Notes: generated by a model not told the origin, from the sequence alone. DNA of 64,000 bases from Lysobacter sp. (GCA_019634715.1 JAHCAU010000009.1:142249-206248); one strand, 5' to 3'. Numbered from the stretch's first letter, positions 36,782-46,501 are shown. A program made the numbers and translations.

Positions 36782-39700
36782 TCAATGCGCCATGGCGCGC
36801 GCTTCTTCCGGGCGGACGCGGAACCACGCGGCGTAGAGCGCGGGCAGGAACAGCAGGGTCAGCGCTGTGGCGACGATCAGGCCACCCATGATCGCGACGG
36901 CCATCGGGCCGAAGAAGGCGCTGCGCGAGAGCGGGATCATCGCGAGGATGGCCGCGAGGGCGGTGAGCACGATCGGACGGAAGCGGCGCACGGTGGATTC
37001 GACGATGGCGGTCCAGCGGTCGTGGCCGCTGGCGATGTCCTGCTCGATCTGGTCGATCAGGATGATCGAGTTGCGCATGATCATGCCCGACAGCGCGATC
37101 ACGCCCAGCATGGCGACGAAACCGAACGGCACGCGGAAGACGAGCAGGAACAGGACGACGCCGATCAGGCCCAGCGGCGCGGTCGACAGCACCAGCAGCA
37201 CGCGCGGCAGGCTGCGCAGTTGCAGCATCAGCAAGGTCACCACCACCAGCAGGAACAGCGGCATGCCGGCCTTGATCGAATTCTGTCCGCGCGCGGAATC
37301 CTCGACGGTGCCGCCGACGGTGAGCAGGTAGCCTTCGGGCAGCGATGCGCGGATCTCGTCTAGCTGCGGATCGATCCGGGCGATGACGGTCGGCGGCGTC
37401 AGTTCCGTCGCGATGTCGGCGCGCACCGTGACCGTGGGCAGCCGGTTGCGATGCCAGACGACGCCTTCCTCGAACACCGACTCCAGCGACGCGACCTGCA
37501 TCACCGGCACGGTCTTGCCGCTGGCCGTGGGCACGGCGAGGCTGCCGAGCAGGTCGAGGCGCACGCGCTCGTCCTCGGGACCGCGCAGCAGGATCTCGAT
37601 CAGTTCGTTGTCTTCGCGATAGGTGCTCACCGGCAGGCCGGACAGCGCGCTCGACAGGAAGCTCGCCAGATGCTGGGTCGACACGCCCAGGGCGCGAGCG
37701 CGCTCCTGGTCGACGACCAGCCGCACGACCTTGCTGGGTTCGTCCCAATCGACGTTGACGTTGATGACGTCCGGATTGGCGCGCACCTTCTCCATCACCT
37801 GGTAGGCCAGCTCGCGCACCCGTTCGATATGCTCGCCGGACACGCGGTACTGCACCGGATATCCGACCGGCGGCCCGTTTTCGAGACGCGTGACGCGCAA
37901 CTGCAGCTCCGGAAAACGCATGCGCACGTCGTGCATCAGCCAGGCGCGCAGGGCTTCGCGCGCTTCGATGTCGCGGCTGCGCACCACGAACTGGGTGAAA
38001 TGCTTCTGCGGCAGTTGCTGGTCCAGCGGCAGGTAGAAGCGCGGCGAGCCGGTGCCGACGTAGGCGACGTAGTTCTCGACCTCCTCGCGCTTGGCGAGCA
38101 TCGTCTCGAACCGTTTCGCGGCGGCATCGGTCGCCTTCAGCGAGCTGCCTTCGGCCAGTTCGAGGTCGACCATGAGTTCGAGCCGCGTCGACTCCGGGAA
38201 GAACTGCTGCGGCACGAAGCGGAACAGCGCGACCGCCACCACGAACGCGGCGACCGTCGCGACGATCACCAGCCAGCGGCGCTGGATGCACCAGCGCACC
38301 AGTCCACGGAAACGCCGGTAGAAACCGCTGCGATACGGGTCGTGTGCCGCATCGTGGCCATGCCCGCCTGCGGGCGGTGGCGCGAGCACACCCGCGTACT
38401 GCGGCCAGCGGTCGGCCAGGCGCTCGCGGAATGCGCGCAGGCGGGCTTCGAGCGAACCCGGTTTCGGCAGCGCGTTCGGCTCGGGCAGCATCTTGTCGCC
38501 GAGGTAGGGAATGAACAGCACCGCCGCGATCCACGACACGATCAGCGCGATGGTCACCACCTGGAATAGAGATCGCGTGTATTCGCCGGTGCTCGATGCC
38601 GCGGTCGCGATCGGCAGGAAGCCGGCGGCGGTGACCAGGGTGCCGGTGAGCATCGGGAACGCGGTGCTTTCGTAGGCGAACGCGGCGGCGCGCAGCCGCG
38701 AGTAGCCCTGCTCCATCTTGATCGCCATCATCTCGACCGCGATGATCGCGTCGTCCACCAGCAGGCCCAGCGCCAGCACAAGCGCGCCGAGCGAGATCTT
38801 GTGCAGGCCGATGCCGAAGTAGTGCATGACGGCGAAGGTCATCGCCAGCACCAGCGGGATGCTCACCGCGACCACCAGGCCGGTGCGCAGGCCGAGCGAG
38901 AAGAAGCTGACCAGCAGCACGATGATCACCGCCTCGGCGAGCACGCGCACGAATTCGCCGACCGAATCGCGTACCGCCGCGGGCTGGTCGGCCACGCGGT
39001 GCAGTTCGAGACCGAGCGGCAGGGTCTTTTCCAGGCGCGCTGTTTCCGCATCCAGCGCCTGGCCGAGCTTGAGGATGTCGCCACCGGGTTTCATCGACAC
39101 CGCGATGCCGATCGCCTCCTCGCCCATGAAACGCATGCGCGGCGCGGCGGGATCGGCGAAGCCGCGCTCGATCGTGGCGATGTCGCCCAGGCGCACTGTC
39201 CGGTCCCCGGCACGGATCGGGAACGCACGGATGTCCTCGACCGACTTGAAGGCGCCGGTCACGCGCAACTGGATGCGGTCGGTCGCGGTCTCGAAGAAGC
39301 CGGCGGGCGTCACCGCGTTCTGTTCGGCCAGCGCCTGCTGCACGGCGGACAGCGGGATGCCCAGCGTGGCCAGCTTGGTGTTCGACAATTCGATCCAGAT
39401 CTTCTCGTCCTGCAGCCCGACCAGTTCGATCTTGGCCACGTCGGGCACGCGCTGCAGCTGCAACTCGATGCGCTCGGCGTAGTCCTTCTTGAGCGCGTAG
39501 TCGAATCCCTTGCCGGTCAGCGCGTAGATGTTGCCGAAGGTATCGCCGAACTCGTCGTTGAAGAACGGCCCGACCGTGCCCTGCGGCAGGGTGTGGCGCA
39601 TGTCGCCGATCTTCTTGCGCACCTGGTACCACAGCGCCGGCAGTTCGGCGCTCTTCATCGAATCGCGTGCGACGAAGATCACCTGCGATTCGCCGGGACG

Positions 39701-39961
39701 CGAATACGAGGTGATGCGCTCGTAGCTGCCGGTCTCCATCAGCTTCTTCTCGACGCGGTCGGTGACCTCGCGCGCGACGTCCTCGGCGGTCGCGCCAGGC
39801 CACGCCGTGCGCACCACCATGGCCTTGAAGGTGAAGGGCGGATCCTCGGACTGGCCGAGGCTGCGGTACGACCACACGCCGATCAGCGCGAGCACCAGCA
39901 TCATGTAGAGCACCAGCGAGCGGTTCGCCAGCGCCCATTCGGACAGGTTGAAGCGGCGCAT
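36782..39961 (-). CDS. RND family efflux transporter, inner membrane subunit
   Basis: 1059 aa from the ATG at 39961 (AGG ten bases upstream; a GTG at 39967 overlapping the previous stop is an alternative). Twelve membrane helices in the RND pattern and two large periplasmic loops are visible; the proton relay region has LALGLLVDDAIIAVE (Asp pair in helix 4). The sequence is of the AcrB/HAE or multidrug type with SEDPPFTFKAMVVRTAWPGA near the N-terminus. It exports toxic compounds by proton antiport. It follows its membrane fusion protein; TolC at 42797 is a possible outer membrane partner. Confidence 0.94.
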   Translation of the reverse strand: MRRFNLSEWALANRSLVLYMMLVLALIGVWSYRSLGQSEDPPFTFKAMVVRTAWPGATAEDVAREVTDRVEKKLMETGSYERITSYSRPGESQVIFVARDSMKSAELPALWYQVRKKIGDMRHTLPQGTVGPFFNDEFGDTFGNIYALTGKGFDYALKKDYAERIELQLQRVPDVAKIELVGLQDEKIWIELSNTKLATLGIPLSAVQQALAEQNAVTPAGFFETATDRIQLRVTGAFKSVEDIRAFPIRAGDRTVRLGDIATIERGFADPAAPRMRFMGEEAIGIAVSMKPGGDILKLGQALDAETARLEKTLPLGLELHRVADQPAAVRDSVGEFVRVLAEAVIIVLLVSFFSLGLRTGLVVAVSIPLVLAMTFAVMHYFGIGLHKISLGALVLALGLLVDDAIIAVEMMAIKMEQGYSRLRAAAFAYESTAFPMLTGTLVTAAGFLPIATAASSTGEYTRSLFQVVTIALIVSWIAAVLFIPYLGDKMLPEPNALPKPGSLEARLRAFRERLADRWPQYAGVLAPPPAGGHGHDAAHDPYRSGFYRRFRGLVRWCIQRRWLVIVATVAAFVVAVALFRFVPQQFFPESTRLELMVDLELAEGSSLKATDAAAKRFETMLAKREEVENYVAYVGTGSPRFYLPLDQQLPQKHFTQFVVRSRDIEAREALRAWLMHDVRMRFPELQLRVTRLENGPPVGYPVQYRVSGEHIERVRELAYQVMEKVRANPDVINVNVDWDEPSKVVRLVVDQERARALGVSTQHLASFLSSALSGLPVSTYREDNELIEILLRGPEDERVRLDLLGSLAVPTASGKTVPVMQVASLESVFEEGVVWHRNRLPTVTVRADIATELTPPTVIARIDPQLDEIRASLPEGYLLTVGGTVEDSARGQNSIKAGMPLFLLVVVTLLMLQLRSLPRVLLVLSTAPLGLIGVVLFLLVFRVPFGFVAMLGVIALSGMIMRNSIILIDQIEQDIASGHDRWTAIVESTVRRFRPIVLTALAAILAMIPLSRSAFFGPMAVAIMGGLIVATALTLLFLPALYAAWFRVRPEEARAMAH

Positions 39962-39963
39962 GG

Positions 39964-41106
39964 TCACTTCGCCTGCACGGGTGCGGCCGGGGCGCGATCG
40001 TCGCCGACGGGACGATTGCTGCGGTCGACCGGCTGCACCTGCACGCCGTCATGCAGCAGATGGCCGCCGGCCAGCACCACCCAGTCGTCCGGCTTCAGCC
40101 CGGAACGCACGTCGACGCCATCCTCGGTGTAGGGACCGACGGCGACCGGCGCGCGCCGCGCCTTGCGGGTCGCGGGATCGACCACCCACACCGCGGTGCG
40201 GCCCTGGGCGTCGCGCTGCAGGGCGGACAGGGGCAGGCGCAGGCCCGCAGCGGCGGAGCCCGGGATGTAGACGCGGGCGCTCTGGCCCAGGTCCACGGCG
40301 CGGCCGGCATCGCCGTCGAGGCTGACGCGGGCGGCGTAGGTGCGTGCCTGCGGGTCGGCGGCCGGTGCGATCTCGCGGATCCGGCCCGGCAGGCGCTCGC
40401 CGCCGGCGCTCCACGGTTCGATCACGACCGGCTGGCCGACACGGAACTCGCGGATGCGCGACTCGGGCAGGGCGAAGGCGACCTCGCGACCGCTGTCGGC
40501 GGCCAGCGCGAACGCCGGCTGGCCGGCGGCGACCACCTGCCCTGCCTCGATCTGGCGGCTGGCGATCACGCCATCCTGCGGCGCGCGCAACTGGCCGTAG
40601 CCGGCCTGGTTCCGGGCCAGGTCCAGCTGCGCACGGGCGGCACGGGCCTGGCCCTCGGCCGCGCGCAGGGCCGCGGTCTGCTGGTCCAGCGCCGAGCGGC
40701 TGACGAGACGGTCGCCGGCCAGCGCCGCGACGCGGGCATGATCGGCCCGCGCCCGGGCGAGCTGCGCCTCGGCGGCCGTGGCCTGGGCCTGCAGCGATTC
40801 GGCCTGCAGGCGGAGGTCGCCCGGATCGAGCTCGGCGACGATGTCGCCGGCACGGACCCGGTCGCCGACATCGACCCGTCGGCGCAGGACCTTGCCGCCG
40901 ACCCGAAACGACAGCGTGGTTTCCTCGCGGGCACGCACTTCGCCGGCGAACGCGTTCAGCGCCGGGCGCACGGGTCCACCCGCCTCGACGGCACGCGCCA
41001 CCAGGACAGGGCGCGCGGCCGGCGCCCGGTCGGTGCCATTGCCGCACGCCGCGAGCGCCGCCACCATCCCCATCCACGCGAACCCACGCCACCCTCGCGC
41101 CGCCAT
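39964..41106 (-). CDS. RND efflux membrane fusion lipoprotein
   Basis: 380 aa. The lipobox LAACG near residue 21 makes it an inner membrane lipoprotein facing the periplasm. Barrel-sandwich/biotinyl-like halves flank an alpha-helical hairpin (about 95-165): FRVGGKVLRRRVDVGDRV before and LRAPQDGVIASRQIEAGQVV after. A beta-barrel and a membrane-proximal domain follow. It connects the RND pump to the outer membrane channel. It is transcribed divergently from a TetR regulator across an 83-base intergenic region with a palindrome. Confidence 0.94.
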   Translation of the reverse strand: MAARGWRGFAWMGMVAALAACGNGTDRAPAARPVLVARAVEAGGPVRPALNAFAGEVRAREETTLSFRVGGKVLRRRVDVGDRVRAGDIVAELDPGDLRLQAESLQAQATAAEAQLARARADHARVAALAGDRLVSRSALDQQTAALRAAEGQARAARAQLDLARNQAGYGQLRAPQDGVIASRQIEAGQVVAAGQPAFALAADSGREVAFALPESRIREFRVGQPVVIEPWSAGGERLPGRIREIAPAADPQARTYAARVSLDGDAGRAVDLGQSARVYIPGSAAAGLRLPLSALQRDAQGRTAVWVVDPATRKARRAPVAVGPYTEDGVDVRSGLKPDDWVVLAGGHLLHDGVQVQPVDRSNRPVGDDRAPAAPVQAK

Positions 41107-41140
41107 GCCTGCCTCGTTTGCCCTGACTCGGGATTAATGA

Positions 41141-41150
41141 ACCGGCCGGT
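41141..41150. promoter_or_regulatory. Palindrome in the pump/TetR intergenic region, candidate TetR operator
   Basis: ACCGGCCGGT is a perfect 10-bp palindrome between the divergent genes. A -10-like TATAAA (41155-41160) lies next to it in an AT-rich patch. The position fits repression of both promoters by the adjacent TetR protein. Confidence 0.5.
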
Positions 41151-41189
41151 ATCGTATAAATATCAAACCAATTAGTCTAGTATTTCCGG

Positions 41190-41879
41190 ATGGACGTCAT
41201 TCCTCCCTCTTCCCCACCCCCCGACGCTGGCCGCAACGCAGGCCCGGGCCGCCCCAAGGACCTGGGCAAGCGTGCCGCCATCCTCGACGCGGCCAAGCGC
41301 CTGTTCACCACCCACGGCTTCGACGGGGTGAGCATGGACCAGATCGCCACCGAGGCCGGGGTCTCCAAGCTCACCGTCTACAGCCACTTCGGCGACAAGG
41401 AATCGCTGTTCGGCGCCGCGATCCGCGCCAAGTGCGAGGAACAGCTGCCTGCGGAGCTGTTCCTGGTCGGCGGCCTCGAAGGCAATCTCCGCGAGCAGCT
41501 CACCGCGATCGCGCGCGCCTTCTTCACCCTGGTGACCAGCGAGGAAGCGGTCGCCATCCATCGCATGATGATGATGCCCGGCACCGGCGACGCGCACGTG
41601 CGCGAACTCTTCTGGCAGGCCGGGCCGCAGCGGGTGAAGGAAGGTTTCGCCGTCTTCCTCCGCGACGAGGTGGCGCATGGCGCCCTCGACATCCCCGACA
41701 TCGAACGCGCGGCCTCGCAGTTCTTCTGCCTGATCAAGGGCGAGGTGCACATGCAGCTGATGTGCGGACTGTGCTGCACGCCCGCTCCCGAGGCGGTCGA
41801 GGTCCATGTGCAGGCGACCGTCGACCTGTTCCTGCGCGCCTATGGCAGCCCCCGGCCTGCGGGCGGTGCAGGCGCATGA
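41190..41879 (+). CDS. TetR/AcrR family transcriptional regulator
   Basis: 229 aa. An extended Pro/Gly-rich N-terminus precedes the TetR helix-turn-helix (about 28-75: AAILDAAKRLFTTHGFDGVS, IATEAGVSKLTVYSHFGDKE). The C-terminal ligand-binding domain (about 85-220) includes a Met-rich helix (HRMMMMPG) and a Cys cluster (MCGLCCTP). It is divergent from the RND pump operon, which it most likely represses until a pump substrate binds. No SD precedes the ATG. Confidence 0.93.
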   Translation: MDVIPPSSPPPDAGRNAGPGRPKDLGKRAAILDAAKRLFTTHGFDGVSMDQIATEAGVSKLTVYSHFGDKESLFGAAIRAKCEEQLPAELFLVGGLEGNLREQLTAIARAFFTLVTSEEAVAIHRMMMMPGTGDAHVRELFWQAGPQRVKEGFAVFLRDEVAHGALDIPDIERAASQFFCLIKGEVHMQLMCGLCCTPAPEAVEVHVQATVDLFLRAYGSPRPAGGAGA

Positions 41880-42078
41880 ACGCCGTCGCGCCATGCCCGC
41901 GCCGCCCCCGGCGCTGCCCGTCCGCGGGACCGCCCGCCCGGTGACGCCAGTACCGATGACTTCCGGCACTCAGGCCGGACGGGGCGATCCGGCGATGCTG
42001 GACACCGCAGCGCGCGCCCCGTCCCGGTAAACTTTCCGCCCCGAGAAACGTTCCCAACCCGCGCAAGCGCTGCCCGAG

Positions 42079-42747
42079 ATGCCCCAGATGACGATCGATT
42101 ACGCCAAAGCCCGCGAAACCATGGTCGAACAGCAGGTTCGCCCGTGGGACGTGTTCCAGCCCCGCATCCTGGAAACCATCGCCCGGCTGCCGCGCGAGCG
42201 TTTCGTCGCCGAGGCCCACAGGGCGCTGGCCTATGCCGACGTGGCCCTGCCGATCGGCCATGGCGAATCGATGATGAAACCTGTGCTGGAAGGCCGCACG
42301 CTGCAGGCGCTGTCGCTGGCTGCCGGCGAGGACGTGCTGGAGGTCGGCACCGGCAGCGGTTACCTCTCTGCCTGCCTGGGCGCGCTGGCGCGCGACGTGG
42401 TCAGCCTGGAGATCCACGCCGACCTGGCCGAGGCCGCGCGTGCGCGCCTGCAGGCCGAAGGCATCGGCAACGTCCGCATCGAAACCGCCGACGTCTTCGC
42501 CTGGGACAGCGATCGCAGGTTCGACGCGATCTGCGTCGGCGGCGCCGTCGCCACCGGCGCGGCGGCACTGCTGAAATGGCTGCGTCCCGGCGGACGCCTG
42601 TTCGTCGTGCACGGTCACGCACCGGCGATGGAAGCGGCCCTGCTGCGCCACGCCGACAATGCCGCCGGCCACAGCGTCGAATCCCTGTTCGAAACCGAAT
42701 TGCCGTACCTGACCGGTGCGGCGCCCTCTCCGCATTTCACTCTGTAA
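42079..42747 (+). CDS. pcm: Protein-L-isoaspartate O-methyltransferase family protein
   Basis: 222 aa (ATG 42088 is an alternative start). The SAM-binding motif I VLEVGTGSGYLSACLG, the family N-terminal segment MVEQQVRPWDVFQPRILETI and LPRERFVAEAHRALAYADVA are visible. The family repairs isoaspartyl residues, but proteins of this subtype found beside tolC lack some canonical residues (GHGESMMKP in place of the usual GQTISQP), so the substrate may differ. It lies 49 bases upstream of tolC and is probably co-transcribed. Confidence 0.85.
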   Translation: MPQMTIDYAKARETMVEQQVRPWDVFQPRILETIARLPRERFVAEAHRALAYADVALPIGHGESMMKPVLEGRTLQALSLAAGEDVLEVGTGSGYLSACLGALARDVVSLEIHADLAEAARARLQAEGIGNVRIETADVFAWDSDRRFDAICVGGAVATGAAALLKWLRPGGRLFVVHGHAPAMEAALLRHADNAAGHSVESLFETELPYLTGAAPSPHFTL

Positions 42748-42796
42748 GCCGGTCCCGCCCCCACAGCGCCTGGATCGAACAATCCAAAGGATGCCC

Positions 42797-44146
42797 ATGA
42801 CCCGCCGCCCCCTCGCCCTCGCTCTCGCCCTGATCGCACTCCCGCTCGGCGCGCGCGCGGAAGACCTGCTGCAGACCTATGAACTGGCCCGCAACAGCGA
42901 CCCGCAGTTCGCTGCCGCCGAAGCCAGCCGCCTGGCCACGCGCGAAGGCGCGGTGCAGACGCGCGCGGCGTTCCTGCCGCAGGTCGGCGGATCGGTCGGC
43001 GCGAACTACAGCGATACGACCTCGAAGCTCAACAACGGCTTCAAGGTGTCCGATGGCAGCGGCAGCCGCAGCTACGGCCTGTCGGTCGATCAGACGCTGC
43101 TCGACTTCGGCACCATCAACCGCCACCGTTCCCAACTGGCGCTGGCCGAAGCCGCGGACTTCCAGCTCGAAGCCGCTGGCGACTCGCTGATCACGCGTAC
43201 CTCCGCGGCATATTTCAACGTGCTGATCGCGATGGAAACGCTGGCTGCGGCCGAAGCGCAGGAAACCGCGCTGAAGAAACAGTTCGACTTCGCCGACAAG
43301 CGCCTGGAAGTCGGCCTGGCGCCGATCACCGACGTGCACGAGGCACGCGCCCAGTACGACCGCGCGCGCGCCAACACCATCGTCACCCGCAACGCGCTGG
43401 AAGACGCCTACCGCGCGCTGGAGGAAATCACCGGCCGCGACGTGCGCGCACTCAAGGCACTGCCGCAGGATTTCCAGCCGCAGCTGCCCTCCTCGCTCGA
43501 TGTCAACGGCTGGGTGCAGGCCGCCCTCGACAACAATCCGGCACTCAAGGCCAAGGCCCTGGAAGTGCGTTCGGCCGAGTCCAGCGTCAGCGCCGCGCGC
43601 GCCGGCCACCTGCCGAGCATCGGCCTGCGCGCGACCTACGGCAACGGCCGCCCGTTCGGTGAACCCGAGCTCCCGGGCAGCGCGGCCTATTCCGACACTT
43701 CCACCATCGGCCTGAGCATCTCCGTGCCGATCTTCTCCGGTGGCGCCACCCAGTCCCGCGTGCGCCAGGCGATCGCCCAGCGCGATGCCGCATCCGACCA
43801 GCTCGAACAGCAGCGCCGCGCCCTCGTTCGCAACACGCGCAACGCCTACGAGACCCTGGTCGCCGGCATCAGCGAGGTCGAAGCACGCAAGGCCGCCGTG
43901 TTCTCGGCGCGCAGCGCGTACGACGCCTCGCAGGTCGGCCTGGAAGTGGGCACCCGCACCGTGCTGGACGTGCTGAACAACCAGCAGACGCTGTTCAATG
44001 CCGAGCGCGAGTATGCGCTGGCGCGCTACAACTTCCTGCAGAACCGCCTGCAACTGGAGCAGGCCGCGGGCACGCTGGACGTGGACGACCTGGCCGACGT
44101 CAACCGCCTGCTCTCGGTGGATGCGCAGACCCGCAACACGCCCTGA
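42797..44146 (+). CDS. tolC: TolC family outer membrane channel protein
   Basis: 449 aa. A signal peptide (residues 1-22, cleavage after GARA) precedes two homologous halves of coiled helices and beta strands typical of TolC: EDLLQTYELARNSDPQFAAA in the first, and VGTRTVLDVLNNQQTLFNAE in the second. Trimers form a tunnel used by RND pumps and type I secretion. The start at 42797 has AAAGG seven bases upstream; ATG 42791 is too close to the SD. A strong terminator follows. Confidence 0.95.
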   Translation: MTRRPLALALALIALPLGARAEDLLQTYELARNSDPQFAAAEASRLATREGAVQTRAAFLPQVGGSVGANYSDTTSKLNNGFKVSDGSGSRSYGLSVDQTLLDFGTINRHRSQLALAEAADFQLEAAGDSLITRTSAAYFNVLIAMETLAAAEAQETALKKQFDFADKRLEVGLAPITDVHEARAQYDRARANTIVTRNALEDAYRALEEITGRDVRALKALPQDFQPQLPSSLDVNGWVQAALDNNPALKAKALEVRSAESSVSAARAGHLPSIGLRATYGNGRPFGEPELPGSAAYSDTSTIGLSISVPIFSGGATQSRVRQAIAQRDAASDQLEQQRRALVRNTRNAYETLVAGISEVEARKAAVFSARSAYDASQVGLEVGTRTVLDVLNNQQTLFNAEREYALARYNFLQNRLQLEQAAGTLDVDDLADVNRLLSVDAQTRNTP

Positions 44147-44170
44147 TCCGCACTTCGATCGCAGCAAGGA

Positions 44171-44200
44171 AAGGCCGCATCGTGTCGACGATGCGGCCTT
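44171..44200 (+). terminator. Rho-independent terminator of pcm-tolC
   Basis: A 13-bp perfect stem (44171-44183 with 44188-44200; AAGGCCGCATCGT) has a four-base loop and is followed by TTT. It lies 24 bases past the tolC stop. Confidence 0.9.
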
Positions 44201-44228
44201 TTTCCTGCACGGGTGCCGGCGCGCGGCA

Positions 44229-44477
44229 TCAATCCGAGGAACAGTTCCCGGTGACCGAACAGTAGCTGACGCCGACCAGCAGCCAGCCGTCCGGAGTACA
44301 CAGGAAGGTGAGGCTCAGCGTGCCCAGCGCATCGGTCTCCGTCGTCACCGCGACCGACCACAGCGAGCCTTCATTGCACACCGGCAGTTCGCCCGATTGC
44401 GCCTGCGCCGCTCCGGGGAGCGCGCTCGCGACGGACAGGGCGACGGCCAGGATCCCGGCGAGGAAACCGCTCTTCAT
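44229..44477 (-). CDS. Very small secreted cysteine-rich protein
   Basis: 82 aa from the ATG at 44477 with GGAG seven bases upstream. The signal peptide covers about residues 1-26 (cleavage after AAQA). The mature part is only about 56 aa with four Cys (PVCNEG, FLCTPD, SYCSV, GNCSSD), likely two disulfides. It contains SLWSVAVTTE, echoing the W-S/T-x-A/V start of the small proteins at 10357 and 11340. Function unknown. Confidence 0.68.
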   Translation of the reverse strand: MKSGFLAGILAVALSVASALPGAAQAQSGELPVCNEGSLWSVAVTTETDALGTLSLTFLCTPDGWLLVGVSYCSVTGNCSSD

Positions 44478-44844
44478 GGTACTTCTCCATTGCATGCTTC
44501 GTTGGGCCTGATGGCGGAAGCGTCGTCGAGGCCCGGGAGCGGCGAACGCACGATGCCTCTCGCATCGCGGGGACGATGCTAGGCAGTCGGCATGGGCGGA
44601 AAAATGATCCAAATCAACTTCGACCACGCAGCACGCGCAATCGTTTTGATCGAAAACACCGGCGGCATAGGCCGCGACGAATGCGCCGCGCATGCGGCCG
44701 TCCACCGTCCGCCGTCGACATCGCGACACGCATCCACCATCGCGCGCGTGCGACTGCAGAACGCGAAGCGCTCGGCACATGAACGCGAATCGCCGTCTCA
44801 GGAACGGCTGGATACTCCGTTCGGAATGCAGCCCGAGCCAGCCT
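44478..44844. other. AT-richer intergenic region with FNR-like box
   Basis: No gene is seen. ATGAT-CCAA-ATCAA (44604-44617) matches the FNR consensus at nine of ten positions. An imperfect palindrome GTTTTGATCGAAAAC lies at about 44643-44657. Both are upstream of the leftward small secreted gene, about 130-180 bases from its start. Confidence 0.35.
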
Positions 44845-46152
44845 TCAGCGAAGCGCGAGTCCGGTGGCGCGCAGCGTGCGCCGCAGCGCGCCGCGCCCCT
44901 GATCGACCAGTTCGCGCGCGCACGCGCTCATCGCCTTGCGGGCGGCGGGGTCGGCCAGCAGCGTTTCCAGCGCCATGGCCACGGCGCTGGCGTCGTCCTC
45001 GATGAGGACCGCCTTCGCCTGGCGCATCTGCGCGGCGATGTCGGCGAAGTTGTGCAGGTGCGGGCCGGTGACCACGGCCGTGCCCACCGCTGCGGGTTCG
45101 AGCAGGTTGTGGCCACCGATCGGCTGCAGGCTGCCGCCGACGAAGGCCACGTCGGCGCAGGCGTAGAACAGCACGAGTTCGCCGAGCGTGTCGATCACGA
45201 ACACCTGGTCTTCGGCGTCGGGCATGAGGGTGAGCGTGCGCGTGGCCACGCGCAGGCCGGCATCGATCGCCTGCTGGGTCGTGCCGCGGAAGCGCTCGGG
45301 ATGCCGTGGCGCCCACAGCATCAGCAGGTCCGGCCAGCGCTGGCGCAGGTGACGGTCGATGCCGAGCACCGCGGCTTCCTCGTCGGGATGCGTGCTGGCC
45401 GCGATCCACACCGGACGCCCGGCCACGCGTCGGCGAAAGTCGGCGGCGAAGCGTTCGACGTCCGGATCGATGCGCAGGTCGAACTTCAGGTTGCCGCAGA
45501 CTTCGACCTGGTCGCTGCGCGCGCCGAGACGCACGAAACGTTCGGCATCGGCCTGCGATTGCGCGGCGACGCGGCGCATCGTGCGCAAGGCGCGCCCGAT
45601 CAGCGGACGCAGCACGCGATAGCCGCGCAGCGAGCGCTCCGACAGGCGCGCGTTGACGAGGAAGGTCGGCACGCCGAGGTCGCGGCAGGCGAACAGCAGG
45701 TTCGGCCACAGTTCGGTCTCGACGATCAGGCCGACGCTCGGACGGAAATGGCGCAGGAAACGATGCACCGCGCCGGTGAGGTCGTACGGCAGGTAGACGT
45801 GCGACACCCGGCCCTGCCACAGCGCGACGACGCGCTCGGAGCCGGTCGGGGTGATCGTGGTCACCAGCACGCGGCGTTGGGGATGGTCGCGCAGCAGGGC
45901 GTTGATCAGCGGCGCGGCGGCGTTGACCTCGCCGACCGACACCGCATGCACCCACAGGCAACCGGCCTGCGCCGATGCGGCATCGCCTCCATAGCGGGCG
46001 TAGCGTTCGTTCCAGCGCAACAGGTAGGCACGCTGGCGGAAACCGCGCCAGGCCAGGTGATACAGCGTGACCGGCAGCAACACGAACAGCGCCGCCGAAT
46101 ACAGGCCGCGCAGGGTGTGCTCGCTCAGGCGATCGAGGAATGCGGCCCGCAT
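44845..46152 (-). CDS. waaA: 3-deoxy-D-manno-octulosonic acid (Kdo) transferase
   Basis: 435 aa. An N-terminal membrane anchor (about 15-33) is followed by a two-domain GT-B glycosyltransferase of family 30. Signatures are WVHAVSVGEVNAAAPLI, VETELWPNLL (catalytic Glu) and FVGGSLQPIGGHNLLEPAA. It adds Kdo to the lipid A precursor at the cytoplasmic face of the inner membrane. The ATG is at 46152. An inverted-repeat element lies directly upstream, so its promoter must lie within or beyond that element. Confidence 0.95.
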   Translation of the reverse strand: MRAAFLDRLSEHTLRGLYSAALFVLLPVTLYHLAWRGFRQRAYLLRWNERYARYGGDAASAQAGCLWVHAVSVGEVNAAAPLINALLRDHPQRRVLVTTITPTGSERVVALWQGRVSHVYLPYDLTGAVHRFLRHFRPSVGLIVETELWPNLLFACRDLGVPTFLVNARLSERSLRGYRVLRPLIGRALRTMRRVAAQSQADAERFVRLGARSDQVEVCGNLKFDLRIDPDVERFAADFRRRVAGRPVWIAASTHPDEEAAVLGIDRHLRQRWPDLLMLWAPRHPERFRGTTQQAIDAGLRVATRTLTLMPDAEDQVFVIDTLGELVLFYACADVAFVGGSLQPIGGHNLLEPAAVGTAVVTGPHLHNFADIAAQMRQAKAVLIEDDASAVAMALETLLADPAARKAMSACARELVDQGRGALRRTLRATGLALR

Positions 46153-46163
46153 CGGGACATGAT

Positions 46164-46426
46164 ACTAAGCCCAACGGGCACAAAGCCTCATTCAGAGCCA
46201 CCCACAGGCCCGTCTGCAAGGCGCACGCGCGCAGGCAGGCTGGCCGCCTGTCAAGCGCGTGCAGCGCAGCAGACGGGCCTGTGGGTGGCTCCCTTTGGGC
46301 GCGCTTGCCTGCGTCCGTGGCTGCGTGGTCGCTCGCTCATGTACGAGATGTACACCGCGCTCGCTCCGCCTTGCCACGAACGCAGGCGAGCGCGCTGAAT
46401 GAGGCTTTGTGCCCGTTGGGCTTAGT
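46164..46426. repeat. 263-bp nested inverted-repeat element
   Basis: Three pairs of inverted repeats are nested. The outer arms 46164-46195 and 46395-46426 are perfect over 32 bp (starting ACTAAGCCCAACGGGCACAA). A second perfect 22-bp pair lies at 46196-46217 and 46269-46290 (AGCCACCCACAGGCCCGTCT...). A third 22-bp pair with two mismatches lies at 46299-46320 and 46374-46395. No convincing gene is inside. The shape suggests a non-autonomous mobile or REP-derived element between the divergent waaA and acyltransferase genes. Confidence 0.85.
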
Positions 46427-46501
46427 AAGCGGCCAACCGGTGCGCGTGCCGAGTCTGGCGCGAAGCGATGCCCGCCCGCGGCCAGCCCGTACAATGCGGC
46501 C

